Positions 17,514 through 27,689 are shown, counted from the first letter of the stretch. The stretch: 64,000 bases of DNA from an uncultured Pseudomonadales bacterium (GCA_958296195.1 OY282455.1:1798001-1862000); one strand, 5' to 3'. The notes: generated by a model not told the origin, from the sequence alone. Numbers and translations: made by a program.

Positions 17514-18857
17514 ATGGTCGGCATTGCCAAACACCGAACCGACGCCACAACCAAGGCCCGATCAATGCTCCTTGAACGCCAACCTTCCTTGTTCCCGGAA
17601 GCTGAAAAACCCCGCTACGCTGAGCGCACTTCCGGTAGCTTCGTCGGCAACATGGATGCGCCGGTTCACCGCTGGTTCCGTTACAGCGCCGGGTTCAGCG
17701 GCGCCTGGGCGGAGGACTTGATCACGCGGGAGGCCAAGGAGCGCACCGTGCGCGTTCTCGATCCCTTCGCCGGCAGCGCAACGACGTTGCTCGCCGCCGA
17801 GCAATGCGGTGTGGAGTCCTGGGGAATCGACGCCCACCCGTTCGTGGCGCGGGTCGCTCAGGCGAAACTCGCCTACCGTTCCTCGCCAAGCGACTATCTC
17901 GCCAAAGCCAAAGAGGCATTGGCGCAGGCCAAGGAAACAGCGCCGGAGTTGGAGGATTACGCGCCACTCATCCGCAGGTGCTATACGGACGAAGCGCTCA
18001 AGCAACTAGATTGCTTGCGGCGCACGATCAACGAAGTCGATGACGGCACCGAGTCCGGCCGTCTCGTCTGGCTAACCCTCGTCGCCATTCTACGGGCGAC
18101 CTCCCATGTGGGCACTGCGAACTGGCAATACCTTCTGCCGAACCGTCGCAAAGCTCGGGTCGAAACACCCTTCGCCGCATTCGAGACGATGATGCATGTC
18201 ATGCATAGCGACATGAGAACCGTCGGCGAAATCGCCGGGCCAAGGGCCGGTTTCTCGCTAACCGACGCCCGTTCCTGCAACGGCCTTCCCGCACAGCAGT
18301 TCAACCTTGTGGTGACCTCTCCGCCATACCCAAACAACTACGACTACGCCGACGCCACCCGCTTGGAGCTCACCTTCTTCGGCGAAGTGGAGGGATGGGG
18401 GGATTTGCAGAAGAACGTCCGCCAACACTTACTGCGCTCCTGTACGCAGCATGTTCCAAACAGCGCAGTGGACCTGAACGCGGTGCTGGACAGCGCGGAA
18501 CTCGAACCCATCCGTAGAGAACTGCGCGGCCTGTGCGAGAAACTCGGACGAGTTCGCTTGACTCGCGGCGGCAAGAAGACCTACCACAACATGGTGGCTT
18601 GCTACTTCTTGGACCTAGCCCAAGTTTGGCTGGCGTTGCGGCGCCTGTGCCAATCCCCTTCAAGGCTATGCTTCGTGATTGGCGACTCCGCACCGTACGG
18701 CATATACGTTCCAGTAGTCGAATGGCTGAGCGAACTCGCCGCCGCCGCCGGCTTTAAGTCCGCCACCTTTGAGAAAACCCGTGACCGCAACACCAAGTGG
18801 AAGAATCGCAAGCACCGCGTCCCTCTCTGCGAAGGGCGTTTGTGGGTGACAGGATAG
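17514..18857 (+). CDS. orphan DNA methyltransferase (N4-cytosine type, TSPPY)
   Basis: A 447-residue DNA amino-methyltransferase. Motif I (SAM binding) is VRVLDPFAGSATTLLAAE at about residue 85, and the catalytic motif IV is VTSPPYPNNYDYADATRLE at about residue 268. The TSPPY form points to N4-methylcytosine, with motif I before motif IV. The N-terminal RTSGSFVGNMDAPVHRWF holds the motif X-like region. Start 17514 is preferred, although MLLERQPSLFPE at 17565 is also possible. It is followed 2 bp later by a fragment that resembles the first residues of a type II restriction enzyme. So this was probably a restriction-modification pair, and the methyltransferase is now orphaned. Confidence 0.88.
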   Translation: MVGIAKHRTDATTKARSMLLERQPSLFPEAEKPRYAERTSGSFVGNMDAPVHRWFRYSAGFSGAWAEDLITREAKERTVRVLDPFAGSATTLLAAEQCGVESWGIDAHPFVARVAQAKLAYRSSPSDYLAKAKEALAQAKETAPELEDYAPLIRRCYTDEALKQLDCLRRTINEVDDGTESGRLVWLTLVAILRATSHVGTANWQYLLPNRRKARVETPFAAFETMMHVMHSDMRTVGEIAGPRAGFSLTDARSCNGLPAQQFNLVVTSPPYPNNYDYADATRLELTFFGEVEGWGDLQKNVRQHLLRSCTQHVPNSAVDLNAVLDSAELEPIRRELRGLCEKLGRVRLTRGGKKTYHNMVACYFLDLAQVWLALRRLCQSPSRLCFVIGDSAPYGIYVPVVEWLSELAAAAGFKSATFEKTRDRNTKWKNRKHRVPLCEGRLWVTG

Positions 18858-18859
18858 CC

Positions 18860-18991
18860 ATGGCCAAGTCCCCGGCGCACAAACTTGGGCAGTTCATCGG
18901 TGATGAGTTGGAAAATGGGCGGGAAGTGCAGGGGTCCTGCCCGGACAAAAAGGACTGCATCGATTTCTTGAGGCTGCTCCATCGAGCTTGA
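18860..18991 (+). pseudogene. remnant of a restriction endonuclease gene (N-terminus only)
   Basis: The frame starts 2 bp after the methyltransferase stop and begins MAKSPAHKLGQFIGDELE, very like the N-terminal helix of type II restriction enzymes that partner such methyltransferases (typically MAKSPAHxFGQIIG). After about 18 residues the similarity ends in ENGREVQGSCPDKKDC and the frame stops at 43 residues. A working nuclease needs 250 or more. The identification rests on pattern memory and on position. Confidence 0.55.
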
Positions 18992-19146
18992 ATCACCGAC
19001 TGCGTTGGCCGCACCCTCGCACACCGAGTTCGGCACCGCTTTGCGACTGAGGTGAACAACGACTACCTTGGAGGTCCGTTGGAACGGCGCAGCCCGGTGT
19101 GCGGATTAGCGGCCAAGGGGAGTGTTGCAATGGGTTGGATGGCGGG

Positions 19147-20088
19147 GTGATCGAGTCTTCGGAACGCCGGGCCACGCTGCTGGCGCTGCTGGCTGTAGCG
19201 CTTTGGTCCACGGTGGCGACGGGGTTCAAGCTCGGTCTGCAGGTGCTGCATCCGCTGCAACTGCTGCTGGCTGGGGCCTTGATTTCGACCGCCTTCTTTT
19301 GGGTGTTGGCTTGGCGGCGGCGACGGTGGCGCTTGTCCTGGAGGGAGACGCGCTTCGCGGCGCTGCTCGGCCTGATGAACCCCTTCGCCTACTATGTGGT
19401 GCTCTTTGCCGCCTATGACCGGCTGCCGGCGCAGATTGCGCAGCCGCTGAACTACACTTGGGCGATGGCGCTGGCTTTGCTGGCTTGGCCGATCTTGGGG
19501 CAACGGCCTTCCTGGCGGACCTTGGCCGGCGTTGCGCTGGGCTATGTGGGCGTGTTGGTCTTGCTGCGGCCTGGCGGATTCCTCGGCCCGGTCCTCGGGT
19601 TGGGGGCGAACGAACCAGCCGCATCACCAACAGACTTCATGCCCATGGATCCGATCGGCGTGGCCTTGGCCTTGGGCAGCACCTTAATCTGGGCGACTTA
19701 CTGGCTGGTGCAGGTGCGCTCCAAGACAGACGGACTCGGCTTGATGGCCTGGAGTTTCCTGTTCGGCACAGCGGCCACGGCGGTGCTCTGCGCCTTGGGG
19801 CCGGGCTGGCCGCGTTGGACGGGCACCACCCTAGCCTTCGGCGCCTGGGTGGGGTTGGTGGAAATGGGCGTCGCCTTTCTGCTCTGGCGGCAAGCCTTGG
19901 CGCTGACTCAAAACGCCGCCCGCATCGGCCAGTTGATCTATCTTTCGCCGCTGCTTTCCTTCATGCTGATCGCCGCGGTGCTGGGCGAGCGGATTCATCC
20001 CGCCTCCGTTCTCGGCCTGCTGATCATCATCGGCGGCTTGCTGCTGACCAACCGGGCCAATACACCCTCCCCCGCCAAGGAACTTTAG
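19147..20088 (+). CDS. EamA/DMT-family transporter
   Basis: A 313-residue inner-membrane protein with ten predicted hydrophobic helices in two EamA repeats (about residues 9-140 and 175-300), the drug/metabolite transporter fold. Family signs are ALLAVALWSTVATGFKLG in helix 1 and LNYTWAMALALLAWPILGQR before the first repeat ends. The second repeat has LGSTLIWATYWLVQ and ends in LGERIHPASVLGLLIIIGG. It probably exports an amino acid or other small metabolite; the substrate is unknown. GTG at 19147 is chosen because the hydrophobic fold begins right after it; a GTG at 19099 in frame is the alternative. Confidence 0.9.
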   Translation: MIESSERRATLLALLAVALWSTVATGFKLGLQVLHPLQLLLAGALISTAFFWVLAWRRRRWRLSWRETRFAALLGLMNPFAYYVVLFAAYDRLPAQIAQPLNYTWAMALALLAWPILGQRPSWRTLAGVALGYVGVLVLLRPGGFLGPVLGLGANEPAASPTDFMPMDPIGVALALGSTLIWATYWLVQVRSKTDGLGLMAWSFLFGTAATAVLCALGPGWPRWTGTTLAFGAWVGLVEMGVAFLLWRQALALTQNAARIGQLIYLSPLLSFMLIAAVLGERIHPASVLGLLIIIGGLLLTNRANTPSPAKEL

Positions 20089-20110
20089 CGGCGTCGCCCG
20101 CCAACAAACC

Positions 20111-20983
20111 CTATCCCAATGCTTGCAGCCAACTGCTTAAGGCTTCGCTGATTTCCGCTGGGGAATCCTCCTGAATGAAGTGGCTGCCCTTCACCGTCAC
20201 TTCGGTTTGGTTGGGCCAAGTGCGGCAGAAATCCCGGACCGTCCCTTGGATCAGGGCGCCCGGTTCGGCGTTGATGAACAGTTTGGGCACATCGGCGGCG
20301 GACAGCCAATCCGCGTAGGACTGCGCGATTTCCACCACATCCGCCGGTTCGCCATCAATGGGAATTTGGCGCGGCCAAGTTAGCGTGGGACGGCGGCCCT
20401 CTCCCGGTTCGGCGAAGGGACGGCGATAAACCGCCATCTCCGCATCGGTTAGCTTGCGCAGCACCGAACCGGGTAGTATCCGCTCCACAAAGACGTTCTT
20501 GTCCAGCACCATTTCATCCCCGGCCGGGGAGCGGAAGCCCTGAAAGACACCCCGGGCGGCGGGGAACTCATCCCAAGAGATTGGACGGACCACCGCCTCC
20601 ATGTAGCAGATGCCCTTGACCGCGTCCCGATGCCGGTTGGCCCAGTGGAAGCCGAGGGCGGAGCCCCAATCGTGAACCACGAGGACCACATTGCTTTTCA
20701 CCCCCAAGGCTTCAAGCCAGCCATCCAAGTAGTGGGCGTGCTCCACGAATCGATAGCGCTCCGGCCCGGAGTCTTCGAGCTTGTCCGAATCGCCCATGCC
20801 GATCAGATCCGGCGCCAGGCAGCGCCCCAAATCGGAAACCGCCGGCATAATGTTGCGCCACAGGTAGGAGGAAGTGGGGTTGCCGTGCAGGAAAACGATG
20901 GGGTCGCCGGCACCCTTTTCGACATAGGCCATCTGCCTGCCATGCACCTCCACCTTTTGCTTAGGGTGTTCCTCTGCGTTCAT
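20111..20983 (-). CDS. haloalkane dehalogenase (HLD-II-like)
   Basis: A 290-residue alpha/beta hydrolase that should cleave carbon-halogen bonds to give alcohols and halide. The nucleophile is Asp105 in [10 protein letters not shown]. Trp106 and Asn35 (HGNPTSS) are the halide-binding pair. Glu129 in [10 protein letters not shown] sits where LinB/DhaA enzymes keep their catalytic acid, and His268 (VKGSHFIQ) is the base. All catalytic positions are therefore present, so activity is likely. AGGAG precedes ATG 20983. It converges with the EamA gene and lies in line behind an enoyl-CoA hydratase gene, without obvious haloalkane pathway partners. Related Renilla-luciferase-like proteins share the fold. 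Confidence 0.92.
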   Translation of the reverse strand: MNAEEHPKQKVEVHGRQMAYVEKGAGDPIVFLHGNPTSSYLWRNIMPAVSDLGRCLAPDLIGMGDSDKLEDSGPERYRFVEHAHYLDGWLEALGVKSNVVLVVHDWGSALGFHWANRHRDAVKGICYMEAVVRPISWDEFPAARGVFQGFRSPAGDEMVLDKNVFVERILPGSVLRKLTDAEMAVYRRPFAEPGEGRRPTLTWPRQIPIDGEPADVVEIAQSYADWLSAADVPKLFINAEPGALIQGTVRDFCRTWPNQTEVTVKGSHFIQEDSPAEISEALSSWLQALG

Positions 20984-21046
20984 GCTCTTGTTCTCCTGAT
21001 CGATGCGGTGCGCCATCCGGCGTTGCTGCTCGGTCTGAAAGATTCT

Positions 21047-21841
21047 TTAGGCGCCCTTGAACTGCGGCTTGCGCTTCTCCACAAAGGCGCTGATGCCCTC
21101 GCGCCCGTCACCATCGCCATCGGCGGCGAGGCCGGCGATGGACCGGGCCTCCAGTTCCATCTGCGACTCCAGAGTTTGCTCGAAGGTGCCGTTCAGCAGG
21201 GTCTTGACCGCGCCGAAGGCGGCGGTTGGGCCGGCGGCCAGCTTCCGGGCGAGAGCCATCGCTTCTGTTTGCAAGTCCGCATCCGGCACCACTTGGTTGA
21301 CGACGCCCCAGTCGAGCGCCTCCTGGCTGCTCAGCACACGGTTGGTTAGCATCAGTTCCCTAGCCCGCCGGTCGCCGAGCTTGCGCGGCATGTAGAAGGT
21401 GGAACTGCCGTCCGGGGAAAGGCCGGCCCTTGTGTAGGCCATGGTGAACAGGGCGGACTCCGCAGCGATGGCAAGGTCGCAAGCCATCACCAAGCTGAAG
21501 CCGGCGCCGGCGGCGGTGCCGTTGACGGCGCAAATCACCGGCGCCTTGCCGCGGCCGAGGCGGGAAAGGCCCAGATGCAGATCCCCCGTCATCTGCATCA
21601 GCAGCTTGCGAGCGCCATCCCCGGCCTTAGCGAAGGCCCCCAAGTCCCCGCCGGCGCAAAACATCTTTCCCGCGCCCGTCAGAACGACGGCGCGGACAGC
21701 CGGGTCGGACTCCGCGTCCATGGCCGCGGCACAGAACTCCTTGGCGGTCAGCGGCCCCATGGCGTTGGCGGCCTTCGGGCGGTTGATGGTGATGGTGGCC
21801 ACATGGTCCGCAACCTCATAGAGGATGGTTTCAAAGCTCAT
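21047..21841 (-). CDS. enoyl-CoA hydratase/isomerase family protein
   Basis: A 264-residue crotonase-fold enzyme of acyl-CoA metabolism. It starts MSFETILYEVADHVATITIN with AAAGGAG upstream. The oxyanion-hole motifs are FCAGGDLGAF and CAVNGTAAGAGFSLVMACD. The Ala/Gly context instead of Glu at one catalytic position, together with YTRAGLSPDGSSTFYMPR, resembles PaaG/isomerase-type members more than classical hydratases, so the reaction may be isomerisation. The dehalogenase gene follows 63 bp downstream on the same strand, suggesting co-transcription. Confidence 0.9.
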   Translation of the reverse strand: MSFETILYEVADHVATITINRPKAANAMGPLTAKEFCAAAMDAESDPAVRAVVLTGAGKMFCAGGDLGAFAKAGDGARKLLMQMTGDLHLGLSRLGRGKAPVICAVNGTAAGAGFSLVMACDLAIAAESALFTMAYTRAGLSPDGSSTFYMPRKLGDRRARELMLTNRVLSSQEALDWGVVNQVVPDADLQTEAMALARKLAAGPTAAFGAVKTLLNGTFEQTLESQMELEARSIAGLAADGDGDGREGISAFVEKRKPQFKGA

Positions 21842-22211
21842 CAAGTGGCTCCTTTGCAAGCTGGTTTACAATCCGCAGCGCAAGCGCCCAGGGGCGGCGG
21901 CGGTTCTCCGATTTTTCCGCAGCATAAACCAACCCACCCGCGAATTACATTTTGCACCCCACTGGCGGTGCCGAATTCCAATTGCGCCAGCGCAGGTTCG
22001 GTTGGGCGGGGCTTTGGCCCAAGGGCATTAGTCAACCTTGGTCTTGCATGGGCGGGGGCTGTCATAATCCTTTCGCCGCATGGGAAGAACGCCCAAAGGC
22101 GTACGCCATGAGGAACTTTGCAATCGAAATGGACGACAAATGACCGAACGGCAGGAAGCCAGGGCGAAAGCACCGCGACGGCCTTTGCAACGGCCGCGGC
22201 GGAATTAGGGC
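21842..22211. other. 370-bp divergent intergenic region
   Basis: This region must hold promoters for the leftward enoyl-CoA hydratase gene and the rightward parvulin gene. No protein-coding content or convincing promoter pair was recognised. The stretch 21960-22060 contains several G/C-rich partial palindromes (GGTTGGGCGGGG, GGCTTTGGCCC) without a T tract. Confidence 0.3.
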
Positions 22212-23030
22212 ATGAACCCACAAAAGCGATGGCTGCAAGACCCCTTGCTCGCCTTTCTGGTCTTGGGCACCGCCATCTTCGCCGCCAGCACCCTGCTAGG
22301 GGGCGCAAGCGCCGCGCAAACCATCCAAGTGGATCAGGCGGAGATCAACCGGCTGCAGGAGCAATGGCGGGCGCAGATGGGCCGGACGCCTTCAGAAGCC
22401 GAGCTTCAGGGTCTGGTCGAGCAGTTCATTCGCGAGGAGATCTACTACCGGGAGGCATTGCGCCTGTCCTTGGACCAAGGGGACGTCATCGTGCGCCGCC
22501 GCCTCGTGCAAAAGCTCACCTTTTTGACCGAGGACATCGCCACCAGCCAACCGCCCAGCGAGGCGGAGCAACGGGCCTTTTACGAAGCCAACCCGGAGCG
22601 TTACCGCCTTCCAGCCCGCTACAGCTTCCGGCATCGCTACTTCTCCTCGGACCGCCGTGCGAACGCCCAAGCGGACGCCCTCGCCGCCCAAGCCGACCCA
22701 TCCCTGCCGGCCGACCCCTTCATGCTGCAAAGGGCCTACGCCGAACGCTCGCTGCGTGAAATCGGCGATCTGTTCGGGCGCGACTTCGCCGCCGCCTTGA
22801 CCACCTTGCAGCCCGCCCCGAGTTGGCAAGGACCGTTGCGCTCAGCCTACGGCTGGCATTTGATGCAAGTTGAAAAAGTGCTGCCGGAGGCGCTGCCGCC
22901 GTTTGCGCAGGTGGCGGCAAGGGTGGCCAACGACCTTACCGCGCAACGGCGAAAGGACGCCAACGCCGCCTACTACGAGGAGCTGCGCAGCCGCTACCAA
23001 GTGGTTCTGCCAGACGCCGGCCGGACATGA
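22212..23030 (+). CDS. parvulin-like peptidyl-prolyl cis-trans isomerase, membrane-anchored
   Basis: A 272-residue protein with an N-terminal anchor helix (LLAFLVLGTAIFAASTLLGG) and a periplasmic part. Residues 35-115 form a SurA/PpiD-like helical region (LQEQWRAQMGRTPSEAELQ, FIREEIYYREALRL). Residues 160-240 match the PPIC rotamase end (SLREIGDLFGRDFAAALTTL, GPLRSAYGWHLMQVEKV). It overlaps the next gene by four bases (ATGA), so the two are translationally coupled. The same pairing of a PpiC-like protein with HupE is common in marine proteobacteria; the joint role is unclear. Confidence 0.87.
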   Translation: MNPQKRWLQDPLLAFLVLGTAIFAASTLLGGASAAQTIQVDQAEINRLQEQWRAQMGRTPSEAELQGLVEQFIREEIYYREALRLSLDQGDVIVRRRLVQKLTFLTEDIATSQPPSEAEQRAFYEANPERYRLPARYSFRHRYFSSDRRANAQADALAAQADPSLPADPFMLQRAYAERSLREIGDLFGRDFAAALTTLQPAPSWQGPLRSAYGWHLMQVEKVLPEALPPFAQVAARVANDLTAQRRKDANAAYYEELRSRYQVVLPDAGRT

Positions 23031-24085
23031 AAACGGTAGGACGCTTGCGCATCCTCTTGGCCTTGCTGACGGCCATCGGCAGCCTGCCCTTGGCCGCCCA
23101 CGAGGTGCGGCCGGCCTTTCTGCAAATCGTGGAAACCGCCCCGGAGCGCTTCAACGTGCTGTGGAAGCAGCCCATCGTGCAGGACCGCCGCTTGCCCATC
23201 GACCCTGTTCTGCCGGAGGGCTGCCAGCCGCTGGCGGCGCCGTCACCCCAGATCGTCGGCGGCGCCCTGCTGCAGCAGTGGGAGGTGGCCTGCCCCCTCA
23301 ATGAGGGAACCCTCCACATTCGCGGCCTGGCGCGCACCCTGACCGATGTGCTCGTGGAGGTGCGCCGCTTGGATGGGGAGCGGCTGAACCAGATCCTGCG
23401 CTCCAACGCGCCTTCGCTGGACTTGAGCGACCCTAGCCCCAAGGTCGCCGCCTACCTGATACTGGGCGTCGAGCACCTGCTGTTCGGCATCGACCATGTG
23501 CTTTTCGTCATCGGCCTGGTCTGCTTCATACCCGGCCCTTGGTCGCTGTTGAAAACCATCACCAGCTTCACCCTAGCGCACAGCGTCACTCTGGCCTTGT
23601 CCGTGCTGGAGATCGTGCAGTTGCCGCAAGGGCCTGTGGAGGCGGTCATCGCCCTGTCCATTCTGTTTTTAGCGCGGGAGTTGGCGCTGCCGGCGGCGCG
23701 GCGTTCGGCGTTAACCCAAGGACGGCCTTGGATCATGGCCTTCACCTTCGGGCTGCTGCACGGCTTCGGCTTCGCCGGCGCCTTGGCGGACATCGGCTTG
23801 CCGAAGGACCAGTTGGCGCTGTCCCTGCTGTTGTTCAATCTGGGCATCGAGGCGGGCCAAATTCTCGTCGTCGCCGCCGCTTTGTCCTTGCTTTGGGCGG
23901 TCAGCCGCCTGCCGGCCGTGGCGCAAGCCGCCGGGACGCCCTTCCAGCTAGTCGCCGAATTCGGCGCCACAGGAGTCAGCGGGCTATGGCGAACGGCGCC
24001 GGGCCTGCTCTACGCCGGCTTGATTTACGCGATGGGCGGCATGGCCGCGTACTGGACCATCGACCGCATCTTGGGGCTGCTATAG
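23027..24085 (+). CDS. HupE/UreJ family membrane protein
   Basis: A 352-residue membrane protein. A signal segment is followed by a periplasmic domain starting HEVRPAFLQIVET (residues 24-140). A HupE/UreJ_2 membrane domain follows with YLILGVEHLLFGIDHVLFV, FTLAHSVTLALSVL and FGLLHGFGFAGALADIGLP. These His-rich helix ends could bind nickel or cobalt, and relatives are proposed metal permeases. No hydrogenase or urease genes are in the window, so the metal link is only an inference from the family. It shares ATGA with the upstream isomerase gene. Confidence 0.88.
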   Translation: MKTVGRLRILLALLTAIGSLPLAAHEVRPAFLQIVETAPERFNVLWKQPIVQDRRLPIDPVLPEGCQPLAAPSPQIVGGALLQQWEVACPLNEGTLHIRGLARTLTDVLVEVRRLDGERLNQILRSNAPSLDLSDPSPKVAAYLILGVEHLLFGIDHVLFVIGLVCFIPGPWSLLKTITSFTLAHSVTLALSVLEIVQLPQGPVEAVIALSILFLARELALPAARRSALTQGRPWIMAFTFGLLHGFGFAGALADIGLPKDQLALSLLLFNLGIEAGQILVVAAALSLLWAVSRLPAVAQAAGTPFQLVAEFGATGVSGLWRTAPGLLYAGLIYAMGGMAAYWTIDRILGLL

Positions 24086-24125
24086 TCCCGCTCCAAGCAA
24101 ACGCTCGCCGAACGGAGGCCAGCCC

Positions 24126-25376
<1,251 letters not shown>

Positions 25377-25494
25377 CAAGCAAATGCACCCACGCGGTCT
25401 GGGCGTGCAATCCGCATCGCCAACCATCGATGTGAACTGCGCCACCTAGTCCGGCAACTATGAGGCGCAAACCGCAATTCGGCATTCGGACATA

Positions 25495-26631
25495 GTGCTG
25501 CGACGGCACCATCAAATGGGTGCGGCGGCGCTTTGCTGGCTGGCTTTCCTAAGCGCCTGCGCTCCAGGTGCCGAGGTCAACCGTTTCGCGCCGGGTGAAT
25601 ACCCGCAACGGCTGTCGGAGTGGGGCGTCCTGCAGCGCCAGGGAGATGCTCTGGCGCTTGGCCGCGGCGTGGTGCCCTATGACGTCAACACACCCCTTTT
25701 CGCAGACTATGCGCTCAAGTTGCGTACGGTTTGGATGCCGCCGGGTCGAAGCGCCGAGTACGCCGACCATGACGCCTACGCGATGCCGGTGGGCACCATC
25801 ATCAGCAAGACCTTTTTCTACCCGCTGGCGGACGGCGTCGCCCAAGCTCAGGAAGGTTGGAGCGGCGCCGTGGCGGACTTGGATCTTGCCCAAGTCAGGC
25901 TGCTGGAGACGAGGCTGCTGATCCGGCAGGCCGACGGTTGGGACGCGGTGGCCTACGTCTGGCGCGACGGCGAGGCCTGGCTGAACCTGACCGGCGCAGT
26001 GATGGCGGTGGAACTCGCCCACGAAGGGGCCTTGCAGCCGGTCAACTACATCGTGCCGAGCCGCAATGAATGCGCTTCCTGCCATGCCGCCGGCCCCCAA
26101 CCCGATGCTCTCCTGCCCCTCGGCATCAACACGCGACAACTGAATCGCGGCTACGGCGGCGGCCCCGGCAATCAGATCGACGAATGGCTTGGCCGCGGTT
26201 GGCTGGACAATGCGCCAAACGCCTCCGCAAGGGCGCGCAACGCAGACTGGAATGACGCGGGCGAACCCTTGGCGCACTTGGCCCGCTCCTATCTGGACGC
26301 CAACTGCGGCCATTGCCACAACGCCGCCGGCACCGCGGACCACACCGGCCTATGGCTCGACATCCGCAATCAGTCGTTCCGCCGCCTAGGCCTGTGCAAG
26401 CCGCCCATCGCCGCCGGCCAAGGCACCGGCGGGCTGCGCTACGCCATCGCGCCCGGAGCGCCAAACGCCTCCATGCTGGTCTTTCGCATGGCCAGCAACG
26501 ACCCCGCCGCCCGGATGCCGGAAGTCGGCCGCACCTTGGCCCATCAAAGGGGCCTAGCGGTGGTTTCCGCCTGGATCGAGTCGCTGCCCGGCGAATGCTC
26601 AGAACCGGACTACCGCGGCGGGCTAGGGTAG
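25495..26631 (+). CDS. SO2930-family diheme c-type cytochrome
   Basis: A 378-residue secreted lipoprotein-type cytochrome. The signal AALCWLAFLSAC ends in a lipobox Cys. Two haem-attachment motifs are visible: CASCH at about residue 195 and CGHCH at about residue 268, the second within LDANCGHCHNAAGTADHTGL. NTPLFADYALKLRTVWMPPG and PVGTIISKTFFYP are family hallmarks. GTG 25495 directly follows an in-frame TAG; ATG 25516 is an alternative start. The consistent neighbour is the beta-helix lipoprotein, and the two are believed to act together, function unknown. Confidence 0.9.
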   Translation: MLRRHHQMGAAALCWLAFLSACAPGAEVNRFAPGEYPQRLSEWGVLQRQGDALALGRGVVPYDVNTPLFADYALKLRTVWMPPGRSAEYADHDAYAMPVGTIISKTFFYPLADGVAQAQEGWSGAVADLDLAQVRLLETRLLIRQADGWDAVAYVWRDGEAWLNLTGAVMAVELAHEGALQPVNYIVPSRNECASCHAAGPQPDALLPLGINTRQLNRGYGGGPGNQIDEWLGRGWLDNAPNASARARNADWNDAGEPLAHLARSYLDANCGHCHNAAGTADHTGLWLDIRNQSFRRLGLCKPPIAAGQGTGGLRYAIAPGAPNASMLVFRMASNDPAARMPEVGRTLAHQRGLAVVSAWIESLPGECSEPDYRGGLG

Positions 26632-26699
26632 GCACAGCCTTGGCACCTCGGGCGTGGATTGCATTGGCGTCCCGGAGAGATCGAAGTTAACATCAGGAC

Positions 26700-26921
26700 A
26701 TGAAACTCAGCATCAACTTGCAGGATGAGGAAGTCGGCTTTCTTGACGCTTATGCGCGTTCGCGGGGCATCAGGTCCCGGTCGGGCGTGGTGAGCGCCGC
26801 CTTGCGGTTGCTGCACAGGCAGGAGGCATTGGACGACTACGCCGCTGCCTTCGCGGAGTGGAGCGACGAAGAGGACAGCAAAGCGTGGGATCGGATGTCG
26901 AGCGACGGTCTGAGGGATTAA
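26700..26921 (+). CDS. ribbon-helix-helix antitoxin
   Basis: A 73-residue protein. Its first 50 residues fit a MetJ/Arc ribbon-helix-helix: strand MKLSINLQDE, helix EVGFLDAYARSRG, turn IRSRSGVV, helix SAALRLLHRQEAL. The acidic tail (AFAEWSDEEDSKAWDRM) is of the sort that wraps a MazF/PemK toxin. The toxin frame overlaps its 3' end, as usual, but is truncated. The protein should still bind its own promoter. It is the leftmost gene of the low-GC island. Confidence 0.85.
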   Translation: MKLSINLQDEEVGFLDAYARSRGIRSRSGVVSAALRLLHRQEALDDYAAAFAEWSDEEDSKAWDRMSSDGLRD

Positions 26922-27127
26922 GAGCGGCGGGCTCAGTTCGCCGAGGCGATGTTTGGATAGTGGACTTCGGGGTTCCCGTGGGCTCCGAAGCCGCCGATAG
27001 ACGACCAGCAGTGGTCGCAAGCAACAACGATGCGAACCGGGCGGCCGCCTCGCTTAAGCGAGGCGTTGTGACTGTGGTGCCGGTTACCAGCAAAATGCGT
27101 AATTTCCTAGCCGTTCCGAATTTTTAG
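26885..27127 (+). pseudogene. MazF/PemK-like toxin, truncated
   Basis: The frame contains the beginning of a MazF endoribonuclease: VRRGDVWIVDFGVPVGSEA, RRPAVVASNNDANR, VVTVVPVTSKMRN. The Gly-Asp-x-Trp and RPAVV motifs are intact. The frame then runs into FLAVPNF and stops inside the 27106-27128 repeat, losing roughly the last third, including the beta strands that complete the dimer. Start codons in frame are GTG at 26858 and 26885; the natural start just before VRRGDVW is a GTT and could not serve. The toxin is therefore probably inactive. Confidence 0.75.
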
Positions 27128-27128
27128 G
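27106..27128 (+). repeat. 23-bp island repeat, copy 1
   Basis: It starts CCTAGCCGTT and ends TTTTTAGG. Its last 21 bases (27108-27128) are identical to the reverse complement of 32240-32260 and match 19 of 21 at 28966-28986. The stop codon of the broken toxin lies inside it. The outer bases CCTA/TAGG are themselves inverted, so the unit is an imperfect palindrome. Confidence 0.8.
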
Positions 27129-27689
27129 TATTTGCACCCTAACCCATTAAAAACAAAAAGGAATTTCCCTTTCCTAAAGTGGCACTTTCCGCCTTGGGTC
27201 TCGTGCCATCATGAAGCCGTACCCCAACGCCCGCCCTTGCCGCCCCGCCATCGCGCAACATAAGGGCGACGTGGCGGGCCAACCAAGAGGCACCGATGAT
27301 CGACATTGCCGGACTCGGGCGGGAACTGCAAGTCAAGCACTGCCGCTCAACACCTCCTGACCGCCGGGCCAAAGGACCGGATCCAAAACCCCGCCTCTTA
27401 ACCCGACCACATCGACGACGACGACCCACTCCTCGCGAGAGGGCGAATCCCACTCGTCACCGGCATCCGCAAAAACTCAACTCGACCAGCTGGTGCGTGT
27501 TAGCGGGAGGAGCTGCAATGCAACTGACAAGATTGCGCTTTGACTGAAATCCAGCTATGCTGTTGGAAACAATACGCTTGACAGGCCACTAGGTGTCGTC
27601 GAATCTGTCATCCGACGCTAAGTGAGCACCCACTGGGTGTCCGATTGTTCAAGCATAGGAGGCAAACTTAAGCGGAACGGAGCGTATGC
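27129..27689. other. 560-bp leader region of the TIR/RNase H cassette
   Basis: No recognisable gene lies here. The first 50 bp are A-rich. A TTGACA lies at 27578-27583 but lacks a good -10 at the normal distance (GAATCT is the best). Between 27588 and 27645 two similar segments occur, CACTAGGTGTC and CACTGGGTGTCC, about 40 bp apart, a possible operator or recombination-site pair. No SD better than GGAACGGAG is seen before the ATG at 27690. Confidence 0.35.

Noticed and set aside
27139-27453. 104-residue minus-strand frame left of the TIR cassette
   Set aside because: Start region is Arg/Gly-rich with no motif, no ribosome binding site, and it begins beside the repeat; kept as non-coding.
27588-27645. 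Short CRISPR-like repeats before the TIR gene
   Set aside because: Only two imperfect 11-12 bp copies are present, without regular spacers or cas genes.
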